From the NCBI RefSeq assembly GCF_040545875.1, contig NZ_JBEPMR010000002.1: a stretch of DNA of 64,000 nt, one strand, 5' to 3'. The notes beneath the pieces are model-generated. The model was not told the origin of the DNA. It did not search any database and worked only from the letters and a program-made list of their open reading frames with translations. The stretch is from Faecalicatena_A orotica (GTDB taxonomy: Bacteria; Bacillota; Clostridia; Lachnospirales; Lachnospiraceae). Below, piece by piece: positions 41,901-49,988 of the stretch; within the stretch, counting starts at the first letter, position 1; each line of letters begins with the position of its first letter. The position numbers and the translations under genes were made by a program.

Positions 41901-42178
41901 TGGCCGCCAAGGTTCGGGAGCAGCGCGTCAGGACGTTCCTTTGCGATAATCTGTTCCAGTCTCTCCACGTTCAGCGGTTCGATGTAGGTAACATCTGCTG
42001 TTTCCGGGTCCGTCATAATAGTCGCGGGATTGGAGTTCACCAAAACGATTTCATAACCTAAATTTCTGAGTGCCTTACAAGCCTGGGTGCCGGAGTAGTC
42101 AAACTCACATGCCTGCCCGATGATGATCGGGCCTGACCCGATGATAAGTACTTTGTGAATGTCTGTTCTCTGTGACAT
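38954..42178 (-). CDS. carB: Carbamoyl-phosphate synthase large subunit
   Basis: 1074 residues, full length. Two ATP-grasp halves with the expected repeats: [20 protein letters not shown] at the start and [20 protein letters not shown] at the middle; [16 protein letters not shown] and [14 protein letters not shown] mark the metal-binding ends, and a C-terminal MGS-like domain holds [12 protein letters not shown]. It makes carbamoyl phosphate for pyrimidines and arginine from bicarbonate, ATP and ammonia channelled from the small subunit CarA. No carA lies next to it: the next gene upstream is a divergent MerR regulator. AGGAGG precedes the ATG. Confidence 0.96.
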   Translation of the reverse strand: [1074 protein letters not shown]

Positions 42179-42233
42179 ACTTTGTCCTCCTATTTATTTT
42201 AAATTTATGAATTGGCATAACCTGTCAAATAAC

Positions 42234-42263
42234 ATTATAGTAGACAAGGGCAGTGGAAGTAAA
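42234..42263 (-). promoter_or_regulatory. Promoter of carB
   Basis: On the reverse strand TTTACT (42263-42258), 18-bp spacer, TATAAT (42239-42234), about 55 bp before the start codon. No PyrR-type leader was recognised. Confidence 0.6.
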
Positions 42264-42419
42264 GAAAATTATCGCGAAGATGAGCGTATATTGTAAAAAA
42301 ATGTCTAAATATGAAAAGCATATAAAGGCCTGTAATAATTCTTAATAAGCAGATATAATAAATATAGAAGAAACAGGATCACTTATCCTGAAATACAAAA
42401 TAAAAATATAAATCCCCAC

Positions 42420-42450
42420 TTGACTTTGACGCTGCGTCAACTGGTATATT
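42420..42450 (+). promoter_or_regulatory. MerR-type promoter with 19-bp spacer and dyad
   Basis: TTGACT (42420-42425), 19-bp spacer, TATATT (42445-42450). The spacer contains the perfect dyad TTGACGC-T-GCGTCAA (42426-42440). An overlong spacer with a central palindrome is the hallmark of promoters activated by MerR-family proteins, so the gene that follows probably activates itself. Confidence 0.85.
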
Positions 42451-42475
42451 CGAATTACGGCAGGAGGTAAGACTT

Positions 42476-43243
42476 ATGGAATACAGTATCAGACAGGTAT
42501 CGGAAATCGCGGGTATCAGTGCACGTACCCTGCGTTACTACGACAGCATCGGATTATTGAAGCCGGCAGGTGTCCGGGAATCGGGATACCGTTACTACGG
42601 GGAGCGGGAACTGGAGCTGCTGCAGCAGATTTTATTTTACCGTGAACGCGGGCTTAAGCTGGAACAGATTGCAGAGATTCTGTATGGTGACAATTTCGAT
42701 ATCATGGATGCTCTCCATGAACATCTTGAGGAGCTTGAAAAACAGCAGCTTAGGATCAACAGTATGATAACTGCCGTGAAGAAGACGATCTCGTCAATGA
42801 AGGGAGAAATTACGATGAGCAATCAGGAAAAATTCGAAGCATTCAAAAGGGATGCTGTTATGAAAAACGAGGAGGCTTATGGTCAGGAGATCAGAAGCAG
42901 ATACGGGGATGCAGAAGTGGATGGATCAAATCAGAAACTGTTGAATATGACAGAAGAGGAATATGAAGACTTTCAGAGGCTGGAAAAAGAGATTTGTGAA
43001 AGTTTGAATGCGGCCGTACGGACTGAGGAAGAACCCGAGAGCGAAGCAGGAAAAAGAATTGCCGGGCTTCATAAGGAATGGCTGTGTATGATCTGGAAGA
43101 AATATTCCGTACAGGCACATATTGGTGTGGTGCAGATGTACACGGCAGATGAACGGTTTACGAAATATTATGACAGTGACGTACCGGGCTGTGCAGGATT
43201 CTTAAAGGCAGCAGTTGAATACTGGGCCGCAAAATTGTCATAG
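42476..43243 (+). CDS. MerR-family regulator with TipAS-like domain
   Basis: 255 residues. The MerR winged HTH is clear: YSIRQVSEIAGISARTLRYY, then GLLKPAGVRESGYRYYGE. A coiled-coil dimerisation helix follows (LHEHLEELEKQQLRINSMI). The C-terminal half (NQEKFEAFKRDAVMKNEEAYGQE.. to FLKAAVEYWA) is a TipAS-like antibiotic-binding domain as in TipA and Mta. Such proteins sense peptide antibiotics or other drugs and remodel their promoter. GGAGG precedes the ATG, and a matching promoter lies at 42420. No efflux gene follows on this strand. Confidence 0.92.
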   Translation: MEYSIRQVSEIAGISARTLRYYDSIGLLKPAGVRESGYRYYGERELELLQQILFYRERGLKLEQIAEILYGDNFDIMDALHEHLEELEKQQLRINSMITAVKKTISSMKGEITMSNQEKFEAFKRDAVMKNEEAYGQEIRSRYGDAEVDGSNQKLLNMTEEEYEDFQRLEKEICESLNAAVRTEEEPESEAGKRIAGLHKEWLCMIWKKYSVQAHIGVVQMYTADERFTKYYDSDVPGCAGFLKAAVEYWAAKLS

Positions 43244-43301
43244 GGTATGAAAAAGGGGATGCCTTCACATAAGAAGCGCATTCCCTTTTCGGGGTGTTTA
43301 T

Positions 43302-43913
43302 TTATACATCCAGTATTTTTCCATCGGTAGTGAATGTGACAACCTGCCACGGGATCATTTTTTTACTGTTAATCAGCGCAGTTTTCACAGCCTGCTCAAG
43401 TCCGCCGCAGCAAGGGACTTCCATGCGTGCGACGGTGACACTCTGAAAATGGTTATGGGTCAGGATTTCGGTCAGTTTTTCTGCATAATCCACCGCGTCA
43501 AGTTTCGGACAGCCCACCAGTGTGATTTTCCCGCGCATGAAATCTTTGTGGAAGTTTGCATAAGCGTAGGCGGTGCAGTCGGCAGCAATCAGAAGCTTCG
43601 CATCTTCAAAATAAGGGGCTGTGACAGGGGCAAGCCTGATCTGTACCGGCCATTGACGCAGCTGGCCATCCGTTTTTTCTTCCTGATGCTTTTTTACAGC
43701 ATCGGCATCATAGGCAGCGGCCTTGCGCTCTACAAAACTGATGGCATTGGCGGGGCAGACCGGAAGGCAGTCCCCCAGTCCGTCACAATAATCGTCCCTC
43801 ATGAGACGGGCTTTGCCGTCAACCATTTCGATTGCACCTTCGTGACAGGCTTCGGCACACAGACCGCAGCCGTTACACTTTTCTTCGTTGATTTCTATAA
43901 TTTTTCGTATCAT
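43302..43913 (-). CDS. Ferredoxin-type 4Fe-4S protein
   Basis: 203 residues. N-terminal clusters: CNGCGLCAEAC (Cys13/16/19/23), then CDGLGDCLPVCP (Cys43/49/53), giving two 4Fe-4S sites with an unusual second spacing. The C-terminal domain has LLIAADCTAYAYANF, LVGCPKLD and EVPCCGGLEQA, with further Cys residues that could bind another cofactor. Similar proteins sit beside Crp/Fnr regulators in clostridia; a role in nitrosative or redox stress is possible but unproven. AGGAGG precedes the ATG at 43913. Divergent from the Crp/Fnr gene and probably controlled by it. Confidence 0.85.
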   Translation of the reverse strand: MIRKIIEINEEKCNGCGLCAEACHEGAIEMVDGKARLMRDDYCDGLGDCLPVCPANAISFVERKAAAYDADAVKKHQEEKTDGQLRQWPVQIRLAPVTAPYFEDAKLLIAADCTAYAYANFHKDFMRGKITLVGCPKLDAVDYAEKLTEILTHNHFQSVTVARMEVPCCGGLEQAVKTALINSKKMIPWQVVTFTTDGKILDV

Positions 43914-43980
43914 TTTGAATCCTCCTGGTTTTCTACAAGCATTTCTACAAGCATTCATACCCACAGTCTGATGCAGGACT

Positions 43981-44038
43981 TTGACTTGATATACGTATTG
44001 TACTATACTTTAAAATATAATCATGTTGTTAAAACAAC
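43981..44038 (+). promoter_or_regulatory. Crp/Fnr gene promoter and operator
   Basis: TTGACT (43981-43986), 17-bp spacer, TATACT (44004-44009), then GTTGTT-AA-AACAAC (44025-44038) just after the expected start of transcription. The palindrome position suits self-repression; it may also act on the divergent ferredoxin gene. Confidence 0.6.
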
Positions 44039-44070
44039 GAAATTAGAAAAAGATTGTATAGGTGAAAAAA

Positions 44071-44739
44071 ATGGATTATCAGTTTATTGCGGATACAGAA
44101 TTATTTAAGGGATGCACAAAGCAGGAGGCAGAAGAGATGCTGGGGTGCCTGGGGGCGCAGGAAAAATCTTTTCCGAAGGAGTACACCATCTTTCATGCGG
44201 GGCAGGCCATACACAAAATGGGACTGCTGCTGTCAGGCGGGATTCACATTGTGAGGACAGATGTGTGGGGGAACCAGAACATTATCGGGAATATAATGCC
44301 GGGGGAGGTGTTTGCGGAGACTTATGCCTGTATATCTGAAGAGCCGATGTTCGCGGATGTGATTGCGGTCAGGCCATCGGAAGTCCTGTTTCTGGATGTA
44401 TGGAAGGTTATGAGCACATGTGCTTCCTCGTGCAGCCACCATCAGCGTCTGATTAGGAATCTGGTGACGATCATGGCGTCGAAGAACCTGAATCTGACGC
44501 AGAAGATCAATCATATTACACCGAAAACGATCAGGGAGAGGCTTTTGTCCTATTTGTCACAGGAGGCCCTGCGCCAGGGAGGACAAAGTGTGGTGATACC
44601 ATTCAACCGGCAGCAGCTGGCCGACTATCTGTCAGTGGAACGAAGCGCCTTGTCGGCGGAACTGTCCAGAATGCAGAAGGATGGGCTGCTGACGTATAAG
44701 AAAAATCAGTTTAGGCTGGAAACCCGGTCCGAAGAGTAA
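44071..44739 (+). CDS. Crp/Fnr-family transcriptional regulator
   Basis: 222 residues. Cyclic-nucleotide-binding-like barrel (FPKEYTIFHAGQAIHKMGLLLSG..NIMPGEVFAE) and a C-terminal Crp HTH (FNRQQLADYLSVERSALSAEL). No Fnr-type N-terminal Cys cluster is present; single Cys residues occur (CTKQEAEEMLGCL). This looks like the clostridial group that often sits beside an iron-sulfur protein gene. ATG at 44071 after AGGTG; a GTG three codons upstream is an alternative. It is divergent from the ferredoxin gene with an operator between them. Confidence 0.9.
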   Translation: MDYQFIADTELFKGCTKQEAEEMLGCLGAQEKSFPKEYTIFHAGQAIHKMGLLLSGGIHIVRTDVWGNQNIIGNIMPGEVFAETYACISEEPMFADVIAVRPSEVLFLDVWKVMSTCASSCSHHQRLIRNLVTIMASKNLNLTQKINHITPKTIRERLLSYLSQEALRQGGQSVVIPFNRQQLADYLSVERSALSAELSRMQKDGLLTYKKNQFRLETRSEE

Positions 44740-44839
44740 CGCTTCTTGTACAACACGTGAAAACAGGCTATAATATAAAACAGAGTGTGCTTTTTTCAAA
44801 AAGCACGAAAAAAGTATGATGTAAAAACAGGAGGCAGGT

Positions 44840-45640
44840 ATGGATTTAAAATCAATAGGCCTTACCGGTATCGGCAATGCCAGACAGCTCGGCGGCTATA
44901 CCGGGGCGGATTCAAGGCGCATTAAAAAGGACGTACTGCTGCGCACGGGAAAATTGGCGGATGCTAAAGAAGGGGATCTGGACCGTCTGAAGAATGTATA
45001 TCACCTGACGGAAGTGGTAGATTTCAGGACAACATTTGAGAGAGAGGCGGCGCCTGACCCTGAGATTGAGGGTGTGTGCAGCTACCACTTTGGTATTCTT
45101 GACGAATCAGCGAAAGAGAATCAGGGAATGGCGGCGGCTGCGGCAGGAGGTGCGTTTCCGCTGGAAAAGGTGATGGGGTTCATTACGAGCGGTGCGATGG
45201 AGAATATGTATGTAGATATTGCACTAAGCCCGGTATCACAGAAAGGATATTCTAACTTTTTTGAGGTCCTTCTCAATCATGGGGAGGGAGCCATTCTGTG
45301 GCATTGTACAGCAGGAAAAGACAGGGCGGGATTTGGTTCTGTATTGATTTTGTCTGCATTGGGCGTAGACAGGGAAACAATTCTGGAAGACTACATACTT
45401 ACGAACCAGTATTACCGCGAAAACATTGAGCAGTTAGAACAGTTTATCCGAAGCAAAGGGCTCCCAGAAGAGGCCGTAAAAGCGGCGAAGTCAATGGCCG
45501 GGGCAGAACAGGCATATCTGGAAAAAGCACTGGATACGATTGATAAAAACTACGGGTCGATGGATGCTTATCTGGAAAACCAGCTTGGGCTTTCTGTTGA
45601 TAATAAACAAAAACTCCGGGATAAATATCTCGAAAAATGA
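44840..45640 (+). CDS. Tyrosine-protein phosphatase (Y_phosphatase3 type)
   Basis: 266 residues. The catalytic loop is HCTAGKDRAG (His155-Cys156-x5-Arg162). The N-terminal NARQLGGY and the VVDFRTTFERE stretch are typical of the IphP/MptpB-like family, which removes phosphate from tyrosine, serine or phosphoinositides. Cytosolic, with no signal peptide. A C-terminal helical tail (AYLENQLGLSVDNKQKLRDKY) matches the family end. AGGAGG precedes the ATG. It is followed by the purF-like gene after about 115 bp. Confidence 0.9.
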   Translation: MDLKSIGLTGIGNARQLGGYTGADSRRIKKDVLLRTGKLADAKEGDLDRLKNVYHLTEVVDFRTTFEREAAPDPEIEGVCSYHFGILDESAKENQGMAAAAAGGAFPLEKVMGFITSGAMENMYVDIALSPVSQKGYSNFFEVLLNHGEGAILWHCTAGKDRAGFGSVLILSALGVDRETILEDYILTNQYYRENIEQLEQFIRSKGLPEEAVKAAKSMAGAEQAYLEKALDTIDKNYGSMDAYLENQLGLSVDNKQKLRDKYLEK

Positions 45641-45757
45641 CAGACTGTTACTTTACGTCTGGAAGTTTAATGTGGTACACTGTATGCTGTCACGGGCTGT
45701 TACTGTGCAGACCCGTACTGTACTGATGAAAATTTGTTTTGAGAAGGAGAATAAAAC

Positions 45758-47167
45758 ATGGGTGGTTTTTTTGGTGTGGCGTCTAAGACTAACTGTACAT
45801 TAGAGCTTTTCTACGGCGTGGACTACCATTCTCATCTGGGAACCAGAAGAGGTGGAATGGCAACATTTGGAGAAGACGGATTTCAAAGAGCGATTCACAA
45901 TATTGAGAACTCACCGTTCCGTACCAAGTTTGATAAAGATGTGGAAGAATTAAGTGGAAATTTAGGGATCGGCTGTATTTCCGATTATGAGCCGCAGCCG
46001 CTTTTAATCCAGTCACATCTTGGAAGTTTTGCAATTACAACGGTCGGTAAGATTAACAATATGGATGAACTGCTGGATAAGGTATATGAGAACGGACACA
46101 CTCATTTCCAGGAGATGAGCGGCGGCCAGATTAACGCTACGGAACTGATTGCATCCCTGATCTGTAAAGCTGACACGATTACCGCCGGAATACAATATGT
46201 ACAGAAGATTGTAGACGGGTCGATGACTCTGCTTCTGATGACGCCGGAAGGACTATATGCGGCCAGAGACAGGTATGGCAGAACTCCGCTTGTAGTTGGC
46301 AAAAAAGAGGACGCATACTGTGTTTCCTTCGAAAATTTCGCATACATTAATCTTGGATACAGTGATTATAAAGAACTGGGACCTTCTGAGATCGTATTTA
46401 TCACACCGGACGGTGTTGAGACGGTAAGCCCTCCGGGAGAAGAGATGAAAATGTGTTCTTTCCTATGGGTATATTATGGTTATCCCACGTCTTCTTACGA
46501 AGGGGTCAATGTAGAGGAGATGCGCTACAAATGTGGAAGTATGCTTGCAAAGCGTGATGCCGGCAGTGTAACACCCGATGTTGTTGCCGGGGTGCCTGAT
46601 TCCGGAATCGCCCATGCGATTGGTTATGCCAATGAATCAGGGATCCCCTATGCCCGCCCGTTTATTAAATATACACCAACCTGGCCCCGTTCTTTCATGC
46701 CGACCAACCAGAGCCAGAGAAATCTGATTGCAAAGATGAAGCTGATCCCGGTTCAGGCACTGATTGAAAATAAAAAACTGCTTCTCATTGATGACTCTAT
46801 CGTAAGAGGGACACAGTTAAGGGAGACGACGGAATTTCTTTACCAGAGCGGTGCAAAAGAAGTACATGTGCGTCCGGCATGCCCGCCGTTATTGTTTGGA
46901 TGTAAATATTTGAATTTCTCCCGCTCTAAATCAGAACTGGACCTGATTACCAGAAGAATCATTGAAGAGCGTGAGGAGGAAGTAACACCTGAAATCCTGG
47001 CCGAGTATGCAGACCCATGCTGCAAGCGCTATGAGGAAATGGTGGAAGAAGTTCGCAGACGCCAGAATTTCACGAGCCTGCGCTATCACAGGCTGGATGA
47101 CCTGGTGGAATCTATCGGGCTTCCGGCATGCAAGCTCTGTACGTACTGCTTTGACGGAAAAGAATAG
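45758..47167 (+). CDS. purF: Amidophosphoribosyltransferase-like protein without glutaminase residues
   Basis: 469 residues. The phosphoribosyltransferase half is intact: YARPFIKYTPTWPRSFMPTN, LLLIDDSIVRGTQL (PRPP loop) and a Cys-rich C-terminus (CKLCTYC). The N-terminal Ntn domain is full length, but its catalytic residues are gone. The protein starts MGGFFGVASK, where PurF has Cys2. The region matching HVRY reads IGCIS (71-75), and that matching the oxyanion HNGNL reads TTVGKIN (94-100). It should make phosphoribosylamine from PRPP and free ammonia, or have another role. Upstream AGAAGGAG suits the ATG. It is not linked to other pur genes here. Confidence 0.85.
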   Translation: MGGFFGVASKTNCTLELFYGVDYHSHLGTRRGGMATFGEDGFQRAIHNIENSPFRTKFDKDVEELSGNLGIGCISDYEPQPLLIQSHLGSFAITTVGKINNMDELLDKVYENGHTHFQEMSGGQINATELIASLICKADTITAGIQYVQKIVDGSMTLLLMTPEGLYAARDRYGRTPLVVGKKEDAYCVSFENFAYINLGYSDYKELGPSEIVFITPDGVETVSPPGEEMKMCSFLWVYYGYPTSSYEGVNVEEMRYKCGSMLAKRDAGSVTPDVVAGVPDSGIAHAIGYANESGIPYARPFIKYTPTWPRSFMPTNQSQRNLIAKMKLIPVQALIENKKLLLIDDSIVRGTQLRETTEFLYQSGAKEVHVRPACPPLLFGCKYLNFSRSKSELDLITRRIIEEREEEVTPEILAEYADPCCKRYEEMVEEVRRRQNFTSLRYHRLDDLVESIGLPACKLCTYCFDGKE

Positions 47168-47190
47168 GACCTGATTAAAATGGATATAAG

Positions 47191-47227
47191 AAAACTCCCG
47201 GCAGAACAGGCTCTGCGGGGAGTTTTT
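47191..47227 (+). terminator. Terminator after the purF-like gene
   Basis: AAACTCCC-G-GCAGA..TCTGC-G-GGGAGTTT with T6. The flanking A and T runs make it usable in both directions between convergent genes. Confidence 0.88.
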
Positions 47228-47246
47228 TGCGGGAAAGGAACACGGA

Positions 47247-47564
47247 CTATGCTTCTACAAATCCGCTGATATCACCATATGTGTAGTAAGCCTTCCCCTC
47301 TTCAGGTTTCAGATATACACAAAGCTTCCCGGCAGCCGAAAGCTCGGTTCCTTCAGCTTTGCATTTTTCCCTGATCTTGTCTATAATCTCCCTCTCCAGA
47401 TATTCCTGATTCTGATATTGGATGAAGAAGTCTGTCTGCATGCAGGCCTTCGGATTGACGGATGGTGCCGGTTCAGATACTGGTGCGGCAAGTGTTGCGC
47501 CTGCATTGCCTGAGGTTACGTCACTTTGTCTCTTCAGTTTTTTCTTATCGATTCTTTTGCTCAT
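47247..47564 (-). CDS. Small conserved protein (DUF6465-like)
   Basis: 105 residues. It has a lysine-rich N-terminus (MSKRIDKKKLKRQ), a low-complexity Ala/Pro linker, then a compact alpha/beta part: TDFFIQYQNQEYLEREIIDK, CKAEGTELSAAGKLCVYLKP and AYYTYGDISGFVEA. I associate this pattern with DUF6465, common in Lachnospiraceae and of unknown function. No signal or membrane helix. GGGAG lies before the ATG. Convergent with purF and divergent from the GGDEF-EAL gene. Confidence 0.75.
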   Translation of the reverse strand: MSKRIDKKKLKRQSDVTSGNAGATLAAPVSEPAPSVNPKACMQTDFFIQYQNQEYLEREIIDKIREKCKAEGTELSAAGKLCVYLKPEEGKAYYTYGDISGFVEA

Positions 47565-47811
47565 CTTTCACTACTCCCTTTTCTATTATGTCTTATGGAA
47601 TTATATTACTTTTATCAGGATAAGTCAAAGAAGCATTTGTCAAATTTCCATGAATCTGTATAGGAAATCGTGAAAAAATATAGTATAATAAAAAGAATAT
47701 CAGAGCATAGCAGTATACGTCTGGAAGATGGCAGCTCTTTTACATGCTGAATAATTAATATGAGATGCCTTATGTTTTATGCAGGCGCGGAAGGATAAAC
47801 AGGTGAATGAT

Positions 47812-49953
47812 ATGGTTGAAAAAGAAAAGATATATCCTCTGATTGTGGATGAAAGTGAAAATATAGCCTATATCTCTGATCCGGAAACATATGAAGTGAT
47901 TTATCTGAATCAGGCTATGCGGGAAACTCTTGACCTGGCTTTGGGGGAAGATTATAAGGGCAGATATTGTTATGATCTCTTTCAGAACCGGAAAACCCCG
48001 TGCCCCTTTTGTACGAATGACCGCATAACAAAAGAGCGTTTTTATACATGGAAACATTATAATGAAAAACTGGGGAAATATTTTAAATTGCGTGATAAGC
48101 TTGTTGAGATCGACGGGAAGGATTACAGGCTGGAGATCTGCGTGGATATCACGGATAGTGAGGTACACAATAAAGATCTGGAGCGGCAGCTTTCTGCCGA
48201 GGAGACAGTTGTACAGTGTATTCATGCGCTTTCCGGGAATGAAGACATGGATGTGGCGATCCATAGTCTTCTGGAGATTATCGGGGGCTTTTACAGGGCA
48301 GAGCATGCATTTATCTATGAATGTAATTATTCTGAAAACACGGTGTCTAATACCTATGAATGGCACAGGAAAGATCTGATGTCCAGAAAGGAGAAACTTC
48401 AGGATATACCGATGGAGTATGTGGCCCAGTGGAAAGAGCATTTTGAGGAGGAAGAGGCGGTTTGTTTCCCAAAATACTGTGAAGAAGGGGAGGCCAGGCT
48501 GCCAGAGATACTTCAGGGGCTGGGCGTTAGGAGGCATATGGCGGCGCCGATCTGGGAGGAGACTTCTGAAAAGTATGGGGGTGAAAAGAAGATTGCCGGA
48601 TTTATCGGTGTGGATAACCCGACGAAGGATATAGAACAGGTCAGCCTGCTTCATTCGGTTGCATTCTTTGTGAGTAATGATATTTACAAACGCCGGATGA
48701 TTTATAAACTGAAGGATTTAAGCCATGTCGATGCGCTGACAGGATTGGGAAACCGGAATAGTTATCTGGAGAAAATCGAGGACCTGAAAGCTGCACACTT
48801 AAAGTCACTGGGCGTAGTATTCGTGGATATTAATGGTTTGAAGTATGCAAATGACCATTTTGGCCATCCATATGGAGATGAAATGATCCGGAGCGTGGCA
48901 CAGGGGATACGGCGGTATTTCCCGGAATATTCCTACCGGATCGGTGGGGATGAGTTTATTGCATTGTATATAGACGGGACGAAGGAAGAATTTGAGGAGC
49001 GTCTGGACGGCCTGAGAGATTATGCGGAGGATGAATGTATCTGCGATTTCTCTATGGGGGTTAATTTTGGCAGGGGAAACGTCAATATTGAGGAACAGAT
49101 TGGTTACAGCGACAGCATGATGTATGTGGAAAAGCAGGTCTATTATGGATCCGTACTGGATGGCAGGCGCCTGCAGCATAAAGCACTTGCCAGAAAACTG
49201 GTCCGTGACATCGAGGCAGGACGGTTTGAAATCTACCTCCAGCCGAAGATCAATCTGGAAACGGGCGCGATGGTCGGTGCAGAAGCACTGATGCGGCGTG
49301 AGGGCGAAGACGGAGAAATCCTTCTTCCGGATAAGTTTATTTCACTTTACGAAACGGAGGGCGTGATCCAGTATCTGGACTGCTATGCCTTCGAAGAAGT
49401 GTGTAAGCTGCTTCAGGAATGGATAAAAAGCGGGGGCACCCCGGTTCCGGTATCTGTTAATTTCTCACGGCTCAGCCTGATGGGAAGCCGCGTCGTGAAC
49501 AGGCTTGCCGAGATCAGGGAACGGTATGAAGTACCGCCCGAGCTGCTCGTGATCGAAGTGACTGAGAGTGTCAGCCAGATGGAGCCAAGAGCCTTAAAGG
49601 GGCTGATGGAAGATTTTGAAAAGTACAAGTTTGTTGTATCACTTGATGACTATGGCTACCAGTATTCAAATCTGGCGATCCTTATTAACATGAATTTCGT
49701 GGAACTGAAGCTGGATAAAAGTCTGGTGGATGATCTGAAAAGTAATCCAAAGGCAAGGATTGTGGTTGAAAATTCGATTGATATGTGCAGGAGACTGAAT
49801 CAGGTAATATCCACGGCAGAAGGTATTGAAAATGAAGACCAGCTAAATATCCTGAAAGAATTTCATTGTGATGTAGGGCAGGGGTACTTTTTTTCAGAAC
49901 CGCTGCCCCGGGAAGTTTTTCTTGAGAAATTCGGGGGACACCACGTATTTTAG
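47812..49953 (+). CDS. PAS-GAF-GGDEF-EAL cyclic-di-GMP signalling protein
   Basis: 713 residues, soluble. A PAS-like domain (IVDESENIAYISDPETYEVIY.., with CPFC) is followed by a GAF-like domain, a GGDEF domain with intact RIGGDEF, and an EAL domain with VGAEALMRRE, VNFS, VTES, DDYGYQYSN and AEGIE. Both catalytic signatures look intact, so it may both make and degrade c-di-GMP, switched by the sensory part. No RxxD inhibition site precedes GGDEF. ATG at 47812 after AGGTGA is preferred to 47779, which lacks a ribosome site. Confidence 0.9.
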   Translation: MVEKEKIYPLIVDESENIAYISDPETYEVIYLNQAMRETLDLALGEDYKGRYCYDLFQNRKTPCPFCTNDRITKERFYTWKHYNEKLGKYFKLRDKLVEIDGKDYRLEICVDITDSEVHNKDLERQLSAEETVVQCIHALSGNEDMDVAIHSLLEIIGGFYRAEHAFIYECNYSENTVSNTYEWHRKDLMSRKEKLQDIPMEYVAQWKEHFEEEEAVCFPKYCEEGEARLPEILQGLGVRRHMAAPIWEETSEKYGGEKKIAGFIGVDNPTKDIEQVSLLHSVAFFVSNDIYKRRMIYKLKDLSHVDALTGLGNRNSYLEKIEDLKAAHLKSLGVVFVDINGLKYANDHFGHPYGDEMIRSVAQGIRRYFPEYSYRIGGDEFIALYIDGTKEEFEERLDGLRDYAEDECICDFSMGVNFGRGNVNIEEQIGYSDSMMYVEKQVYYGSVLDGRRLQHKALARKLVRDIEAGRFEIYLQPKINLETGAMVGAEALMRREGEDGEILLPDKFISLYETEGVIQYLDCYAFEEVCKLLQEWIKSGGTPVPVSVNFSRLSLMGSRVVNRLAEIRERYEVPPELLVIEVTESVSQMEPRALKGLMEDFEKYKFVVSLDDYGYQYSNLAILINMNFVELKLDKSLVDDLKSNPKARIVVENSIDMCRRLNQVISTAEGIENEDQLNILKEFHCDVGQGYFFSEPLPREVFLEKFGGHHVF

Positions 49954-49988
49954 AAAAATACCGGGTGTCCTGCAAAAAAGGGCATGAT

